The position numbers were made by a program, and so were the translations under genes. Of a stretch of DNA of 64,000 nt, positions 33,338 to 41,818 are shown in pieces. The first letter of the stretch is position 1; each line of letters opens with the position of its first letter. Under the pieces are notes generated by a model. The model was given only the letters and a program-made list of their open reading frames with translations. It had not been told where the DNA came from and made no database searches. Source of the stretch: Streptomyces sp. NBC_01445. Its GTDB lineage: Bacteria; Actinomycetota; Actinomycetes; Streptomycetales; Streptomycetaceae. The stretch covers positions 6,321,001-6,385,000 of the forward strand of contig NZ_CP109485.1 in NCBI RefSeq assembly GCF_035918235.1, written 5' to 3'.

Positions 33338-34202
33338 CGCCACGCTGAGCACGCCGGTGAGCAAGGCCACGAAGCCCCGCAAGGGAACGCCGAAGTGGGT
33401 GTGGGCGCTGCCGCCCGTCGCCGTACTCGCCCTCGTGTTCCTCTACCCGCTCGCCCTAGTCGTGCAGCAGTCCGTACAGCCCGACACCGGCGGCACCTCC
33501 CTCGAGCCGTACGCCGACGTCTTTGCGTCGTCCGCGTTCCGGGAGGCACTCGGGACGACGGTGTGGCTGGCGGTCGGGGCGACCGTCGGATGCCTCGTGC
33601 TCGGGTTCGCGCTCGCGCTCGTCATCGCGTTCGTCCCGTTTCCCGGCGGGAAGGCCGTCGCCAAGTTCATCGACGTGTTCCTCTCCTTCCCGTCCTTCCT
33701 CATCACCCTCGCGCTGCTCTTCGTCTACGGCTCCGTGGGCATGGCCAACGGACTGTGGACGGACGTCACGGGCGCCGCCTCCGGGCCCTTCCAGTTCCTC
33801 ACCACCCCGTGGGGCGTGCTCCTCGCCGAGATCACGTACTTCACACCGTTCGTGATGCGGCCCCTGCTCGCCGCGTTCTCGCAGATCGAGACCGCGCAGC
33901 TGGAGGTGGCGTCCTCCCTGGGCGCGAAGCCCGCCCGCATCGTGCGGCAGGTCATCCTGCCCGAGGCGCTGCCCGCGCTCGCCGCCGGCGGCAGCCTCGT
34001 CCTCGTCATGTGCCTCAACGAGTTCGGCATCGTGCTCTTCACCGGCGCCAAGGGCGTCACCACGCTCCCGATGCTCGTGTACAGCAATGCGATCCTCGAG
34101 TCCGACTACCCGGGCGCGTGCGTGGTCGCCGTCGTCAACGTCCTGATCTCCGTGGGCCTCTACGGCCTCTACCGGGTGGTGAGCCGCCGTGCTGGTGCAT
34201 AG
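33330..34202 (+). CDS. ABC transporter permease 1
   Basis: A 290-residue membrane protein with six predicted helices. The EAA loop reads EVASSLGAKPARIVRQVILPEALPALAAGG, where the ATPase docks. It belongs to the FbpB/PotB-like permease group and forms a heterodimer with the next gene product, which overlaps it by 14 bases. The hydrophilic N-terminus (KATKPRKGTPKW) is cytoplasmic. It is part of the putative phosphonate importer. Confidence 0.88.
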   Translation: MASATLSTPVSKATKPRKGTPKWVWALPPVAVLALVFLYPLALVVQQSVQPDTGGTSLEPYADVFASSAFREALGTTVWLAVGATVGCLVLGFALALVIAFVPFPGGKAVAKFIDVFLSFPSFLITLALLFVYGSVGMANGLWTDVTGAASGPFQFLTTPWGVLLAEITYFTPFVMRPLLAAFSQIETAQLEVASSLGAKPARIVRQVILPEALPALAAGGSLVLVMCLNEFGIVLFTGAKGVTTLPMLVYSNAILESDYPGACVVAVVNVLISVGLYGLYRVVSRRAGA

Positions 34203-34986
34203 CCGTAAGGGCAAGTGGGCCACCTGGGTCCTCTTCTTCGCCCTCTTCCTGCCTCTGTTCGCGCTGCCGCTGCTCGTCATCGTCGCCGCGTCGTTCGCCA
34301 CGAACTGGTCGAGCGCCCTTCCGACCGGATTCACCGGTGGCCACTACCAGGCCGCCACCAGCGGCGCGTCCCTCCAGGCGCTGACCACCAGCCTGGTCAC
34401 CGCCGTCAGCGCCAGCCTCCTCGCCCTCCTGATCGGCACCTGGGCCGCGCTCGCGGCCGCCGCGCTCAAGAAGGGCGGCCGCAGGGTGCTCGACGCCCTG
34501 TTCATGCTGCCGGTCGCCGTACCGTCCGTCGTGGTCGGCCTCGCCGTGCTCGTCGCGTTCTCCAAGCCGCCGATGGTGCTCAACGGCACCCGCTGGATCG
34601 TCATCCTGGCGCACACGATTCTTGTCACGGCGTTCGCCTATCAGTCGGTTTCGGCCGCGATCGTACGACTTGACCCCGCGTACGAACAGGCCGCAGCGTC
34701 ACTCGGCGCCCGCCCCTCGTACGTCCTGTGGAAGGTCAAGCTGCCCCTCCTGCTGCCGTCGCTGAACGCGGCCGCGGGACTCTGCTTCGCCCTGTCCATG
34801 GGCGAGCTGAGCGCCACGATGATGCTCTACCCGCCCGACTGGATGCCGCTGCCCGTGCAGATCTACGCGATCACCGACCGCGGCTCCCTGTTCACCGGAT
34901 CGGCGATCTCCGTGATCCTCATGGCGACGACGCTGCTCGTCCTGCTGCTCGTCTCGCGGATCCGCACCAAAGCCTCGTACCGCTGA
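34189..34986 (+). CDS. ABC transporter permease 2
   Basis: A 265-residue, six-helix permease from a GTG at 34189 that overlaps the previous gene. The EAA loop reads QAAASLGARPSYVLWKVKLPLLLPSLNAAAG. It is the second half of the membrane channel of the importer. The substrate-binding lipoprotein follows 39 bases downstream, with a strong AAGGAG ribosome site. Confidence 0.88.
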   Translation: MLVHSRKGKWATWVLFFALFLPLFALPLLVIVAASFATNWSSALPTGFTGGHYQAATSGASLQALTTSLVTAVSASLLALLIGTWAALAAAALKKGGRRVLDALFMLPVAVPSVVVGLAVLVAFSKPPMVLNGTRWIVILAHTILVTAFAYQSVSAAIVRLDPAYEQAAASLGARPSYVLWKVKLPLLLPSLNAAAGLCFALSMGELSATMMLYPPDWMPLPVQIYAITDRGSLFTGSAISVILMATTLLVLLLVSRIRTKASYR

Positions 34987-35025
34987 CCCCCGATACCCAC
35001 ATCGCTGCAAGGAGTTCACCTCGCC

Positions 35026-36087
35026 ATGCGCAGAAACATGCTCAAGCCGATCGCCGCCGTCACCGGAAGCCTCGCCCTCGCCGCCACCCTCTCCGCCTGC
35101 GGCGGCAACTCCGCCGCCTCCGACGAGAAGTCCGTCACCGTGTACAGCGCGGACGGCCTCAAGGGCGAGAACGGCGACGGCTGGTACGACCAGGTCTTCA
35201 AGGACTTCACGAAGAAGACCGGCATCAAGGTCGAGTACGTCGAGGGCGGCTCCGGCGAGATGGTGCAGCGCGCCGCCCGCGAGAAGTCGAACACCCAGGC
35301 CGACGTCATCGTGACGCTCCCGCCGTTCATCCAGCAGGCCGACGGCAAGGGCCTCCTGGCGAAGTACACCCCCCAGGGCGCCGACCAGGTCGACGGGGCC
35401 GACAAGGCCGCCGACGGCACCTGGACCTCCGTCGTCAACAACTACTTCGGCTTCGTCTACAACAAGAAGGACCTGAAGACGGCGCCCACCACGTGGGACG
35501 AACTGCTCGACGGCACGTACAAGAACAAGCTCCAGTACTCCACGCCCGGCGTCGCCGGCGACGGCACCGCCGTGGTCGTCAAGGCCATGCACGACTTCGG
35601 CGGCAAGAAGCCCGCCATGGACTACCTGAAGAAGCTCCAGGCCAACAACGTCGGCCCGTCCGCCTCCACCGGCAAGCTCGCCCCCAAGGTCGACAAGGGC
35701 GAACTCCTCGTCGCCAACGGCGATGTGCAGATGAGCTTCGCGCAGTCCAAGACCATGCCGAACCTCGGCCTGTGGTTCCCGAAGAAGGCCGGCGGCAAGC
35801 CGACCTCGTTCGCCCTGCCCTATGCCGGCGGCCTCGTGAAGAACGCCCCGCACAGCGAGAACGGCAAGAAGCTCCTCGACTTCATGCTGTCCACCAAGGC
35901 GCAGCAGCAGGTCAGCTCCATCGGCGGCGGCTTCTCCGCGCGCAAGGACGTCAAGGCCACCGACGAGAACGCCATCGCCCTCTCCAAGGTGATGGACGGC
36001 GTCGAGATCTTCGAGCCCGACTGGAACGACATCGACAAGAACCTCCAGACGTACGTGGAGGACTGGAAGTCGGCGACCGGCAGCTGA
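35026..36087 (+). CDS. phnS: 2-aminoethylphosphonate-type ABC substrate-binding lipoprotein
   Basis: A 353-residue lipoprotein: signal peptide PIAAVTGSLALAATLSAC with Cys at the lipobox, then a periplasmic-binding fold of the iron/phosphonate cluster D type (SVTVYSADGLKGENGDGWYDQVFKDFTKKTG... NNYFGFVYNKKDL... FALPYAGGLVKNAPHSENGKKLLDFMLS). It resembles PhnS-like 2-aminoethylphosphonate binding proteins, but the specificity is not proven. The HAD phosphatase gene that follows is separated by about 140 bases with a possible new promoter. Confidence 0.82.
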   Translation: MRRNMLKPIAAVTGSLALAATLSACGGNSAASDEKSVTVYSADGLKGENGDGWYDQVFKDFTKKTGIKVEYVEGGSGEMVQRAAREKSNTQADVIVTLPPFIQQADGKGLLAKYTPQGADQVDGADKAADGTWTSVVNNYFGFVYNKKDLKTAPTTWDELLDGTYKNKLQYSTPGVAGDGTAVVVKAMHDFGGKKPAMDYLKKLQANNVGPSASTGKLAPKVDKGELLVANGDVQMSFAQSKTMPNLGLWFPKKAGGKPTSFALPYAGGLVKNAPHSENGKKLLDFMLSTKAQQQVSSIGGGFSARKDVKATDENAIALSKVMDGVEIFEPDWNDIDKNLQTYVEDWKSATGS

Positions 36088-36227
36088 CCTGCCGCCGCTC
36101 ACGCAAGGCTCGACGGGGTCAAGATCAGCACGTCCTGATTAGGCTGGGGGCCGTCGGCACAGAGTGGTCCCGGCGCCCCAGCTATTTCTTGACCCCAGTG
36201 TTTTCTTGTATGGCAGGAGACCGGCAC

Positions 36228-37007
36228 ATGGCAGAGCGCAAGCCCATCGAATCGTGGCTCACCGACATGGACGGTGTGCTCATCCACGAGGGCGTGCCGA
36301 TCCCCGGCGCCGATGCCTTCGTCAAGAAGCTCCGCGAGTCGGGCAAGCCCTTCCTGGTGCTGACGAACAACTCGATCTACACCGCCCGCGACCTCCAGGC
36401 CCGGCTGACCCGCATGGGCCTGGAGGTGCCGGTCGAGAACATCTGGACGTCGGCGCTGGCCACCGCCAAGTTCCTCGACGACCAGCGCCCCGGCGGCACG
36501 GCGTACGTCATCGGCGAGGCCGGCCTGACGACGGCGCTGCACGACATCGGGTACGTCCTCACCGACCACGACCCGGACTACGTGGTTCTCGGCGAAACAC
36601 GCACCTATTCGTTCGAGGCCATGACGAAGGCCGTCCGCCTGATCAACAACGGCGCCCGCTTCATCTGCACCAACCCGGACGAGACCGGCCCCTCCACCGA
36701 GGGCCCGCTGCCCGCCACCGGCGCCGTCGCCGCGCTGATCACCAAGGCGACCGGCAAGCAGCCCTACTTCGCGGGCAAGCCGAACCCGCTGATGATGCGC
36801 ACCGGCCTGAACGCGATCGGGGCGCACTCGGAGAGCAGCGCCATGATCGGCGACCGCATGGACACCGACGTCCTCGCGGGCCTCGAGGCCGGGATGAAGA
36901 CCTTCCTCGTCCTGACCGGGCTGACCGGCAGGGCCGACATCGACCGTTATCCCTTCCGGCCTTCCGAGGTCGTCAATTCCATCGCTGACCTGGTCGAACT
37001 CGTCTGA
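36228..37007 (+). CDS. HAD-IIA family (NagD-like) phosphatase
   Basis: A 259-residue phosphatase. Motif I is LTDMDGVLIHEG with the nucleophile Asp and general acid Asp, motif II VLTNNS, and the motif III/IV region AGKPNPLMMRTGL and MIGDRMDTDVLAGLEAG. The large C2-type cap lies between them. NagD-like proteins dephosphorylate nucleotides or sugar phosphates. The ATG at 36228 has AGGAGA ten bases upstream. It may act on products of the imported phosphonate, or be unrelated housekeeping. Confidence 0.9.
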   Translation: MAERKPIESWLTDMDGVLIHEGVPIPGADAFVKKLRESGKPFLVLTNNSIYTARDLQARLTRMGLEVPVENIWTSALATAKFLDDQRPGGTAYVIGEAGLTTALHDIGYVLTDHDPDYVVLGETRTYSFEAMTKAVRLINNGARFICTNPDETGPSTEGPLPATGAVAALITKATGKQPYFAGKPNPLMMRTGLNAIGAHSESSAMIGDRMDTDVLAGLEAGMKTFLVLTGLTGRADIDRYPFRPSEVVNSIADLVELV

Positions 37008-37013
37008 TCCCGC

Positions 37014-37045
37014 TCCCGGGGCGGCCTTTTCCGGCGGCCCCGGGA
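37014..37045 (+). terminator. Strong GC hairpin after the HAD gene
   Basis: TCCCGGGGCGGCC (37014-37026) pairs with GGCGGCCCCGGGA (37033-37045) around TTTTCC, with one mismatch. It lies directly after the phosphatase stop and before the surface-protein gene. This is a likely intrinsic-type terminator. Confidence 0.75.
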
Positions 37046-37093
37046 TGCGGATCGGGCCTGCGCGCGTGACCCTTCCAATACAGGAGGTTCACA

Positions 37094-37666
37094 ATGCGTA
37101 GAGAGATGTTCGCTCTCCGTGCCATAGGGGCGGCAGCCGTTCTGGTGACACTGCCCGTCGCCGCCGCCCACGCGGAGGGCGGGGGATCCGACGGATCCAC
37201 CGGTTCCATAACCGTCACCCCGTACGCCCCCGCCCCGGGGACCCAGGTCGACCTCAGGGTCTCCGGTTGCAAGGATTCCAGGGGCAAGGTCTACTCGGAC
37301 GCCTTCGAGACGCCCGGCGACCTCGCCCGGTCCGCCGACCAGCCCACCCTGACGACGCAGGCCCGCATCCGCTCGTCAGCGACGCCCGGGGTCTACGAGA
37401 TCAAAGTGACCTGCGACGGCGCCGACGACAAGGTCAGGGGCAGCGTCCAGGTCCTGCAGCCGGGCCGGCCCACGCCGACCCCCACCGCGGCCGTGCACGC
37501 GGGCGGCGGCGGGACCGCGCAGGTCACCGCGGCCCACACCACCGAGATCGCCGGTGTGCGCGGGGAGGGCCCCGGCACCCGGCACGCGGTGATCGGCCTG
37601 GTGCTCGCGGCGGTCGCGGCTGTGGCCGTGGCCTTCCGCGGCGTCCGCCGGCGTCGCTCCGACTGA
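37094..37666 (+). CDS. Secreted surface protein with C-terminal membrane anchor
   Basis: A 190-residue protein with a perfect AGGAGG ribosome site. It has a signal peptide (LRAIGAAAVLVTLPVAAAHA), an Ig-like domain (GSITVTPYAPAPGTQVDLRVSGCKDSRGKVYSDAF... PGVYEIKVTCDGADDKVRGSVQVLQ) with two cysteines likely to form a disulphide, a Pro/Thr/Gly linker and a C-terminal helix followed by RGVRRRRSD. No LPxTG-like motif is present before the helix, so it is probably membrane-anchored. It lies 14 bases before the class F sortase gene, which suggests a functional pair. Confidence 0.75.
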   Translation: MRREMFALRAIGAAAVLVTLPVAAAHAEGGGSDGSTGSITVTPYAPAPGTQVDLRVSGCKDSRGKVYSDAFETPGDLARSADQPTLTTQARIRSSATPGVYEIKVTCDGADDKVRGSVQVLQPGRPTPTPTAAVHAGGGGTAQVTAAHTTEIAGVRGEGPGTRHAVIGLVLAAVAAVAVAFRGVRRRRSD

Positions 37667-37679
37667 GCGGGGGCCGATC

Positions 37680-38366
37680 ATGGCTGACGGCGAACGACCT
37701 CATGGCAACGGGCGGCTCGTGACCGGAGTGGCCTGGGCCGTACTGCTGCTCGGCCTGTGGGTGTGGGGCCGCGAAGTCACCGACTTCCACGGCCTGTCCG
37801 CGCCCACGACCGGCGACGCGGCCGCAGTGGGACGGCCGCTCGGCATCGAACTGCCGCCCGCGCACAAGCCGATGTCGATGTCCGGCGCGAAGCCGCAGAG
37901 CATCGACGTCTCCGCACTGAAGATCGAGGCGCCGGTGACGGTCAGCGGCCTCGACGGGGCCGGCGCGATAGACCCGCCGCCCTTCTCGGAGGCAGGTGTC
38001 GTCGGCTGGTACGGCGGCGGCGCGAAGCCGGGCGAGCGGGGCACGGCCCTGCTCGTCGGGCACGTCGACACGGACACCCGGCCCGCCGTCTTCTACCACC
38101 TCAGCTCGGCCAAGCCGGGCGACAAGGTGCGGGTAGGGCGGGACGACGGCTCCGTCGCCGAGTTCACCGTCGACGACGTGCAGGTCTTCAGCCGCGCGCG
38201 GTTCGACGCGAAGAAGGCGTACGGGCAGCGGCAGTCCGACCGGGCCGAGCTGCGACTGATCACGTGCGGCGGCTCCTTCGACCGGGCGTCGCACACCTAC
38301 ACCGCCAACGTGGTCGTGTCCGCGTACCTCACCGGAGTGACCAACGCGCCCGCGTCCGCGAGCTGA
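37680..38366 (+). CDS. Class F sortase
   Basis: A 228-residue protein with a short cytoplasmic tail, one membrane helix (LVTGVAWAVLLLGLWVWG) and a sortase barrel. The catalytic His is in ALLVGHVDT, the Cys in LRLITCGGSF and the Arg in SFDRASHTYTANVVV. This matches class F enzymes of actinobacteria, whose natural substrates are mostly unknown. Co-transcription with the surface-protein gene just upstream is likely. Confidence 0.88.
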   Translation: MADGERPHGNGRLVTGVAWAVLLLGLWVWGREVTDFHGLSAPTTGDAAAVGRPLGIELPPAHKPMSMSGAKPQSIDVSALKIEAPVTVSGLDGAGAIDPPPFSEAGVVGWYGGGAKPGERGTALLVGHVDTDTRPAVFYHLSSAKPGDKVRVGRDDGSVAEFTVDDVQVFSRARFDAKKAYGQRQSDRAELRLITCGGSFDRASHTYTANVVVSAYLTGVTNAPASAS

Positions 38367-38774
38367 CAGCGACAACGACGCCGGCAACACCGACGGCGCT
38401 GACAACCTGGCCCGGCCGGCGACCCGCTCCCCCCGGGGAGCCGCCTGGCCGGGCTGGTCCTCGACCGCGCGCGCTCGGGCTGCGGGAGTAACCCGGCGTC
38501 GGCGCGGGAGGTCGGGAGAGAGACCTGCCCTCTCGGAGAGCCCCTCTCGGAGAGGTGGTGACGGCGGGGGCTCGGGCCGCTCACGACGACTGTAGAGCGG
38601 ATGGGCGACGTGGCCTAGAGGCTGTTTGACGCCAAGTCCGGATGTGCTCGCTCACCTGGTGAACACCGAACGCGGGGGCTGTAACAGGTAGTTGACGAAC
38701 CCTGTCCGCCCTCGTGGCCGCGGCGGCCCGTATGCCAGGATTGAGAGTCGTACAGGGCACCCAAGGGGGAGTGG
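38367..38774. promoter_or_regulatory. Intergenic region upstream of cslZ
   Basis: This 408-base gap holds no convincing gene. It contains two copies of the self-complementary CTCTCGGAGAG (about 38530-38556), which may form small hairpins after the sortase gene. A promoter-like TTGACG (near 38692) lies before cslZ, and GGGGGAG lies just before the ATG at 38775. Confidence 0.5.
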
Positions 38775-39812
38775 ATGTACCGCAAGGACGCAGGCCGCGT
38801 ACGCGGTGTCGGCGCCTGGGGGGTGAGGGCGGGAGCGGCGGCCGTGGGGGCGGCGCTGCTGGTGTCCGGTTGTTCCTCCGGGGACGGCAAGGACAAGAAC
38901 GGCTCACCGTCACCCGTGAAACAGCAGCCGAAGGGGTCCGACCCGTACTGGGTCAACCCGGACGGCAGCGCAGCCAAGCAGGTCGCCGCCTACGAGAAGT
39001 CCGGCAAGAAGGACGACGCCGAGCAGATCCGGAAGATAGCCGAGCAGCCGAGCGGCGAGTGGATCCTCCCGGAGAACGCGGAGGACCAGGCCCGGGGCTA
39101 CACCGAGGCGGCCGACAAGGCCGACAGGGACGCCCTGCTCGTGCTCTACAACATCCCGCACCGCGACTGCGGCCAGTTCTCCAAGGGCGGCGCGGCCGAC
39201 GGGAACCAGTACCGGGCGTTCATCGACAGTGTCGCCAAGGGCATCGGCGACCGGCGCGCGACGGTGATCCTGGAGCCGGACGCCGTGCAGCACATGGTGG
39301 ACAACTGCACGCCGGAGGAGTTCCACGAGGAGCGCTACGACCTCCTCAAGGGCGCTGTCGGCAAGCTCACGTCACTGAAGAACACGACGGTTTACCTCGA
39401 CGCGGGGAACGCCGGCTGGGGCAAGCCGGACCAGATCTTCCAGCCGCTCCAGTGGTCCGGCATCGACCAGGCCGACGGCTTCTCGGTCAACGTGTCGAAC
39501 TTCTACACCACCGAGGACTCCGTGAAGTACGGCAAGGAGCTCTCGGCGAAGGTCGGCAACAAGCCGTTCGTCATCGACACCAGCCGCAACGGGAACGGGC
39601 CCTACACGGGCGGCGATCCGGATCAGCGCTGGTGCAACCCGCCCGGCCGTGCGCTGGGCGAGGAGCCCGGCACCAAGACCGGCGACCCCCTGGTCAAGGC
39701 GTACCTGTGGGTCAAGCGGCCCGGCGAGTCGGACGGTGACTGCAAGGGCGGTCCGAAGGCGGGCGCCTGGTGGCCGGAGTACGCGATCGGTCTCGCCGAG
39801 GCCAGTAAGTAG
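38775..39812 (+). CDS. cslZ: GH6 endoglucanase-like lipoprotein CslZ
   Basis: A 345-residue protein with an N-terminal signal ending in a lipobox (LLVSGCSS), a charged linker and a glycoside hydrolase family 6 domain: ALLVLYNIPHRDCGQFSKGGA, TVILEPDAVQHMVDNC with the catalytic-type Asp, VYLDAGNAGWG, and the C-terminal FVIDTSRNGNGPY... WCNPPGRALGE... AYLWVKRPGESDGDC. It lies opposite glxA-cslA exactly as in the known Streptomyces csl locus, where it is thought to trim or release the beta-glucan made by CslA at hyphal tips. Confidence 0.9.
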   Translation: MYRKDAGRVRGVGAWGVRAGAAAVGAALLVSGCSSGDGKDKNGSPSPVKQQPKGSDPYWVNPDGSAAKQVAAYEKSGKKDDAEQIRKIAEQPSGEWILPENAEDQARGYTEAADKADRDALLVLYNIPHRDCGQFSKGGAADGNQYRAFIDSVAKGIGDRRATVILEPDAVQHMVDNCTPEEFHEERYDLLKGAVGKLTSLKNTTVYLDAGNAGWGKPDQIFQPLQWSGIDQADGFSVNVSNFYTTEDSVKYGKELSAKVGNKPFVIDTSRNGNGPYTGGDPDQRWCNPPGRALGEEPGTKTGDPLVKAYLWVKRPGESDGDCKGGPKAGAWWPEYAIGLAEASK

Positions 39813-39836
39813 GGCCGGCGGCAGGGAAAGCAGCAA

Positions 39837-39866
39837 GGGGGTGCGGGGCTTCGGCCCCGCACCCCC
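39837..39866. terminator. Perfect bidirectional terminator hairpin between cslZ and glxA
   Basis: GGGGGTGCGGGGC pairs perfectly over 13 bases with GCCCCGCACCCCC around a TTCG tetraloop. It lies between the convergent stops of cslZ (39812) and glxA (39881), so it can end both transcripts. Confidence 0.9.
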
Positions 39867-39880
39867 TTACGTACGTTCCC

Positions 39881-41818
39881 CTACGGCACGTGCACCCACT
39901 GCGCCTTGCTCGGCGTGCCCTGATCATCCGTCACGAACAGCATGTACCAGCCCGACTCGACCAGGCTGCGGTCATTCGGGACGGTCACCGTGACGCTGTC
40001 CTTCGACTTCTTCAGGTCGAGGGCGATCGACGTCTGGTCGACGTCCGTGACGTGCGTGGACGCGCTCGGCCTGATCAGCCGGGCCGTCCTGATCGCCGTC
40101 GCGTGGTCCGACTTGTACGTCGCCGTGCCGCCGCGCGCGACGGTCTTCGTGCCGCCGCTGAGCGTCGGCCGCGAGTCCTGGTAGAGATACGGCGGCGTGT
40201 AGATCTCGATGCGCTGCTCGAAGACGCCGGGCTTGGTGTTCGCCTTGTCGGCGTAGAGCGAGTCCGAGCCGAAGAACATCACGCGGCCGTCGGGCAGCAG
40301 GATCGAGCCCGAGTGGTAGTTGCGGCCGACGAGCGGGTCGGCGACTCGCTTGAACGTGTTGGTCTTCACGTCGTACAGCCGCGCCTGGTGGATGTTCGAG
40401 TCGCCTCGGCCGCGGTAGTCCTCCGAGCCGCCTGACACCAGGACCGTGTCGTCGGGGAGCGTGGAGGACTGCGGGTAGCGCGTGCCCTTCTCCAGCTCGG
40501 GGCCGTCGACGAACTTCGGGTCCCTGGCCTTCAGGTCGACGATCCGCGTCCTGCGGCTCGACTCCTTGGACTCGCCGACCCCGCCACCGCCGACCACCAT
40601 GTAGCGCTGGTCCTGTGCGGGCGGCAGCTCGACCGTGCCGGCGGTCTCCATCAGCTTCGGGTCGCTCAGCCCGGGGATCTTGTGGAACTTGTTGGTCTCG
40701 AGGTCCCAGATGCCGGGCGTGCGGCCGACGTTGTCGGGCCCGTAGCCCGCGTTGGCGCCCGAGTAGAAGATCTTCCCGTTCTCCATCTGGAAGAGGGCCG
40801 GGTAGGTCGGGAACTGGCGGATCCCCTTGGTGTACGTCCACTTCTTGGTCTTCGGGTCGTACGTCTCGTTCTTGCCGGGGACGAGCTGGCCGATGTCGTC
40901 GAGCCCGGAGACCGAGAGGACCTTGCCGTCCGAGAGCGTGGTCAGCGTCGGGTACCAGCGCGCCTCGTTCATCGGGTCGACCTTGATGTACTTCTCGGCG
41001 ACCGGGTCGAACTCGTAACTGTCCCTGATCCCCTGGAAGTCCTTCTTGTCGAGGGCGAGCTTCTGCGCGATGCCGTAGACGTTGCGTGCGTCGGCGCCCT
41101 TGAGGCCCTGCACGCGGTAGTTGTCCTGCGTGCCCGTCTCGTACTTCGTGCCGCTCTTCTGCGCCTCGACGTAGACCCGGCGGATGCCCGGGTCGTTGCG
41201 CAGGAACTTGCCCGTATTGGGGTCGAAGACCTTCTTCGCCCGCTCGATGGTGATGTTCTCGCTGGTGACGAAGGTCTTGCCGTTCTCCTTGCCGGTGAAC
41301 CTGGACCCCTTGGGGATCGTCTTCGGCTCGTCCGGGTCCTCGTTGTGGACGATCATCAGGCCGCCGGCCTTGGTGACGTCGCCCTTGAGCTTCTCGTAGC
41401 TCTTGGTGCCGCCCGCGATGAGCAGATTTCCGTTGGCCAGCTGGGTGTGGCCCGTGCAGAACAGGTCGGTGGGCGTGGGGATCTTCTTGATCGTCCCCTT
41501 CACCGGGTCCCACAGCCGGGTGTCGAACTTCTTCGCGTCGAAGTTGTCCTGGTTGTTCCCGGAGCCGGCCACGAGCAGGATCTTGCCCGTGTGCAGCAGG
41601 GCGGCGTGGATGGTGTTCTGCCGGTACTCCTCGGGGAACTCGACGATGTCCCACTTGCCGTTCTCGGCCTTGTACTCGGGCTTGTTGATCTTGTAGTCGT
41701 GGTACTTGGCCGACCCGAACCGGTAGAGCCACGGCCCGTTCATCCCGGCAAGCGCTAGCACCACCACCGAGCCGATGGCTATGCGTCGGGCACGGCGGCG
41801 GCTGGCACCGTCTTTCAC
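39881..41818 (-). CDS. glxA: GlxA mononuclear radical copper oxidase
   Basis: A 645-residue membrane-anchored galactose-oxidase-like enzyme (N-terminal anchor IAIGSVVVLALAGMNGPWLY) with a seven-bladed kelch propeller and a C-terminal Ig-like domain. Cofactor residues are in place: Cys121 in LFCTGHTQ with Tyr289 in RWYPTL for the thioether cross-link, Trp288 next to it, the Tyr501-His502 pair in RNYHSG, and a C-terminal His near 589 in STHVTD. It oxidises primary alcohols of glycans outside the cell and is needed for tip-glycan deposition in Streptomyces. Its start overlaps the cslA stop by four bases. Confidence 0.95.
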   Translation of the reverse strand: MKDGASRRRARRIAIGSVVVLALAGMNGPWLYRFGSAKYHDYKINKPEYKAENGKWDIVEFPEEYRQNTIHAALLHTGKILLVAGSGNNQDNFDAKKFDTRLWDPVKGTIKKIPTPTDLFCTGHTQLANGNLLIAGGTKSYEKLKGDVTKAGGLMIVHNEDPDEPKTIPKGSRFTGKENGKTFVTSENITIERAKKVFDPNTGKFLRNDPGIRRVYVEAQKSGTKYETGTQDNYRVQGLKGADARNVYGIAQKLALDKKDFQGIRDSYEFDPVAEKYIKVDPMNEARWYPTLTTLSDGKVLSVSGLDDIGQLVPGKNETYDPKTKKWTYTKGIRQFPTYPALFQMENGKIFYSGANAGYGPDNVGRTPGIWDLETNKFHKIPGLSDPKLMETAGTVELPPAQDQRYMVVGGGGVGESKESSRRTRIVDLKARDPKFVDGPELEKGTRYPQSSTLPDDTVLVSGGSEDYRGRGDSNIHQARLYDVKTNTFKRVADPLVGRNYHSGSILLPDGRVMFFGSDSLYADKANTKPGVFEQRIEIYTPPYLYQDSRPTLSGGTKTVARGGTATYKSDHATAIRTARLIRPSASTHVTDVDQTSIALDLKKSKDSVTVTVPNDRSLVESGWYMLFVTDDQGTPSKAQWVHVP

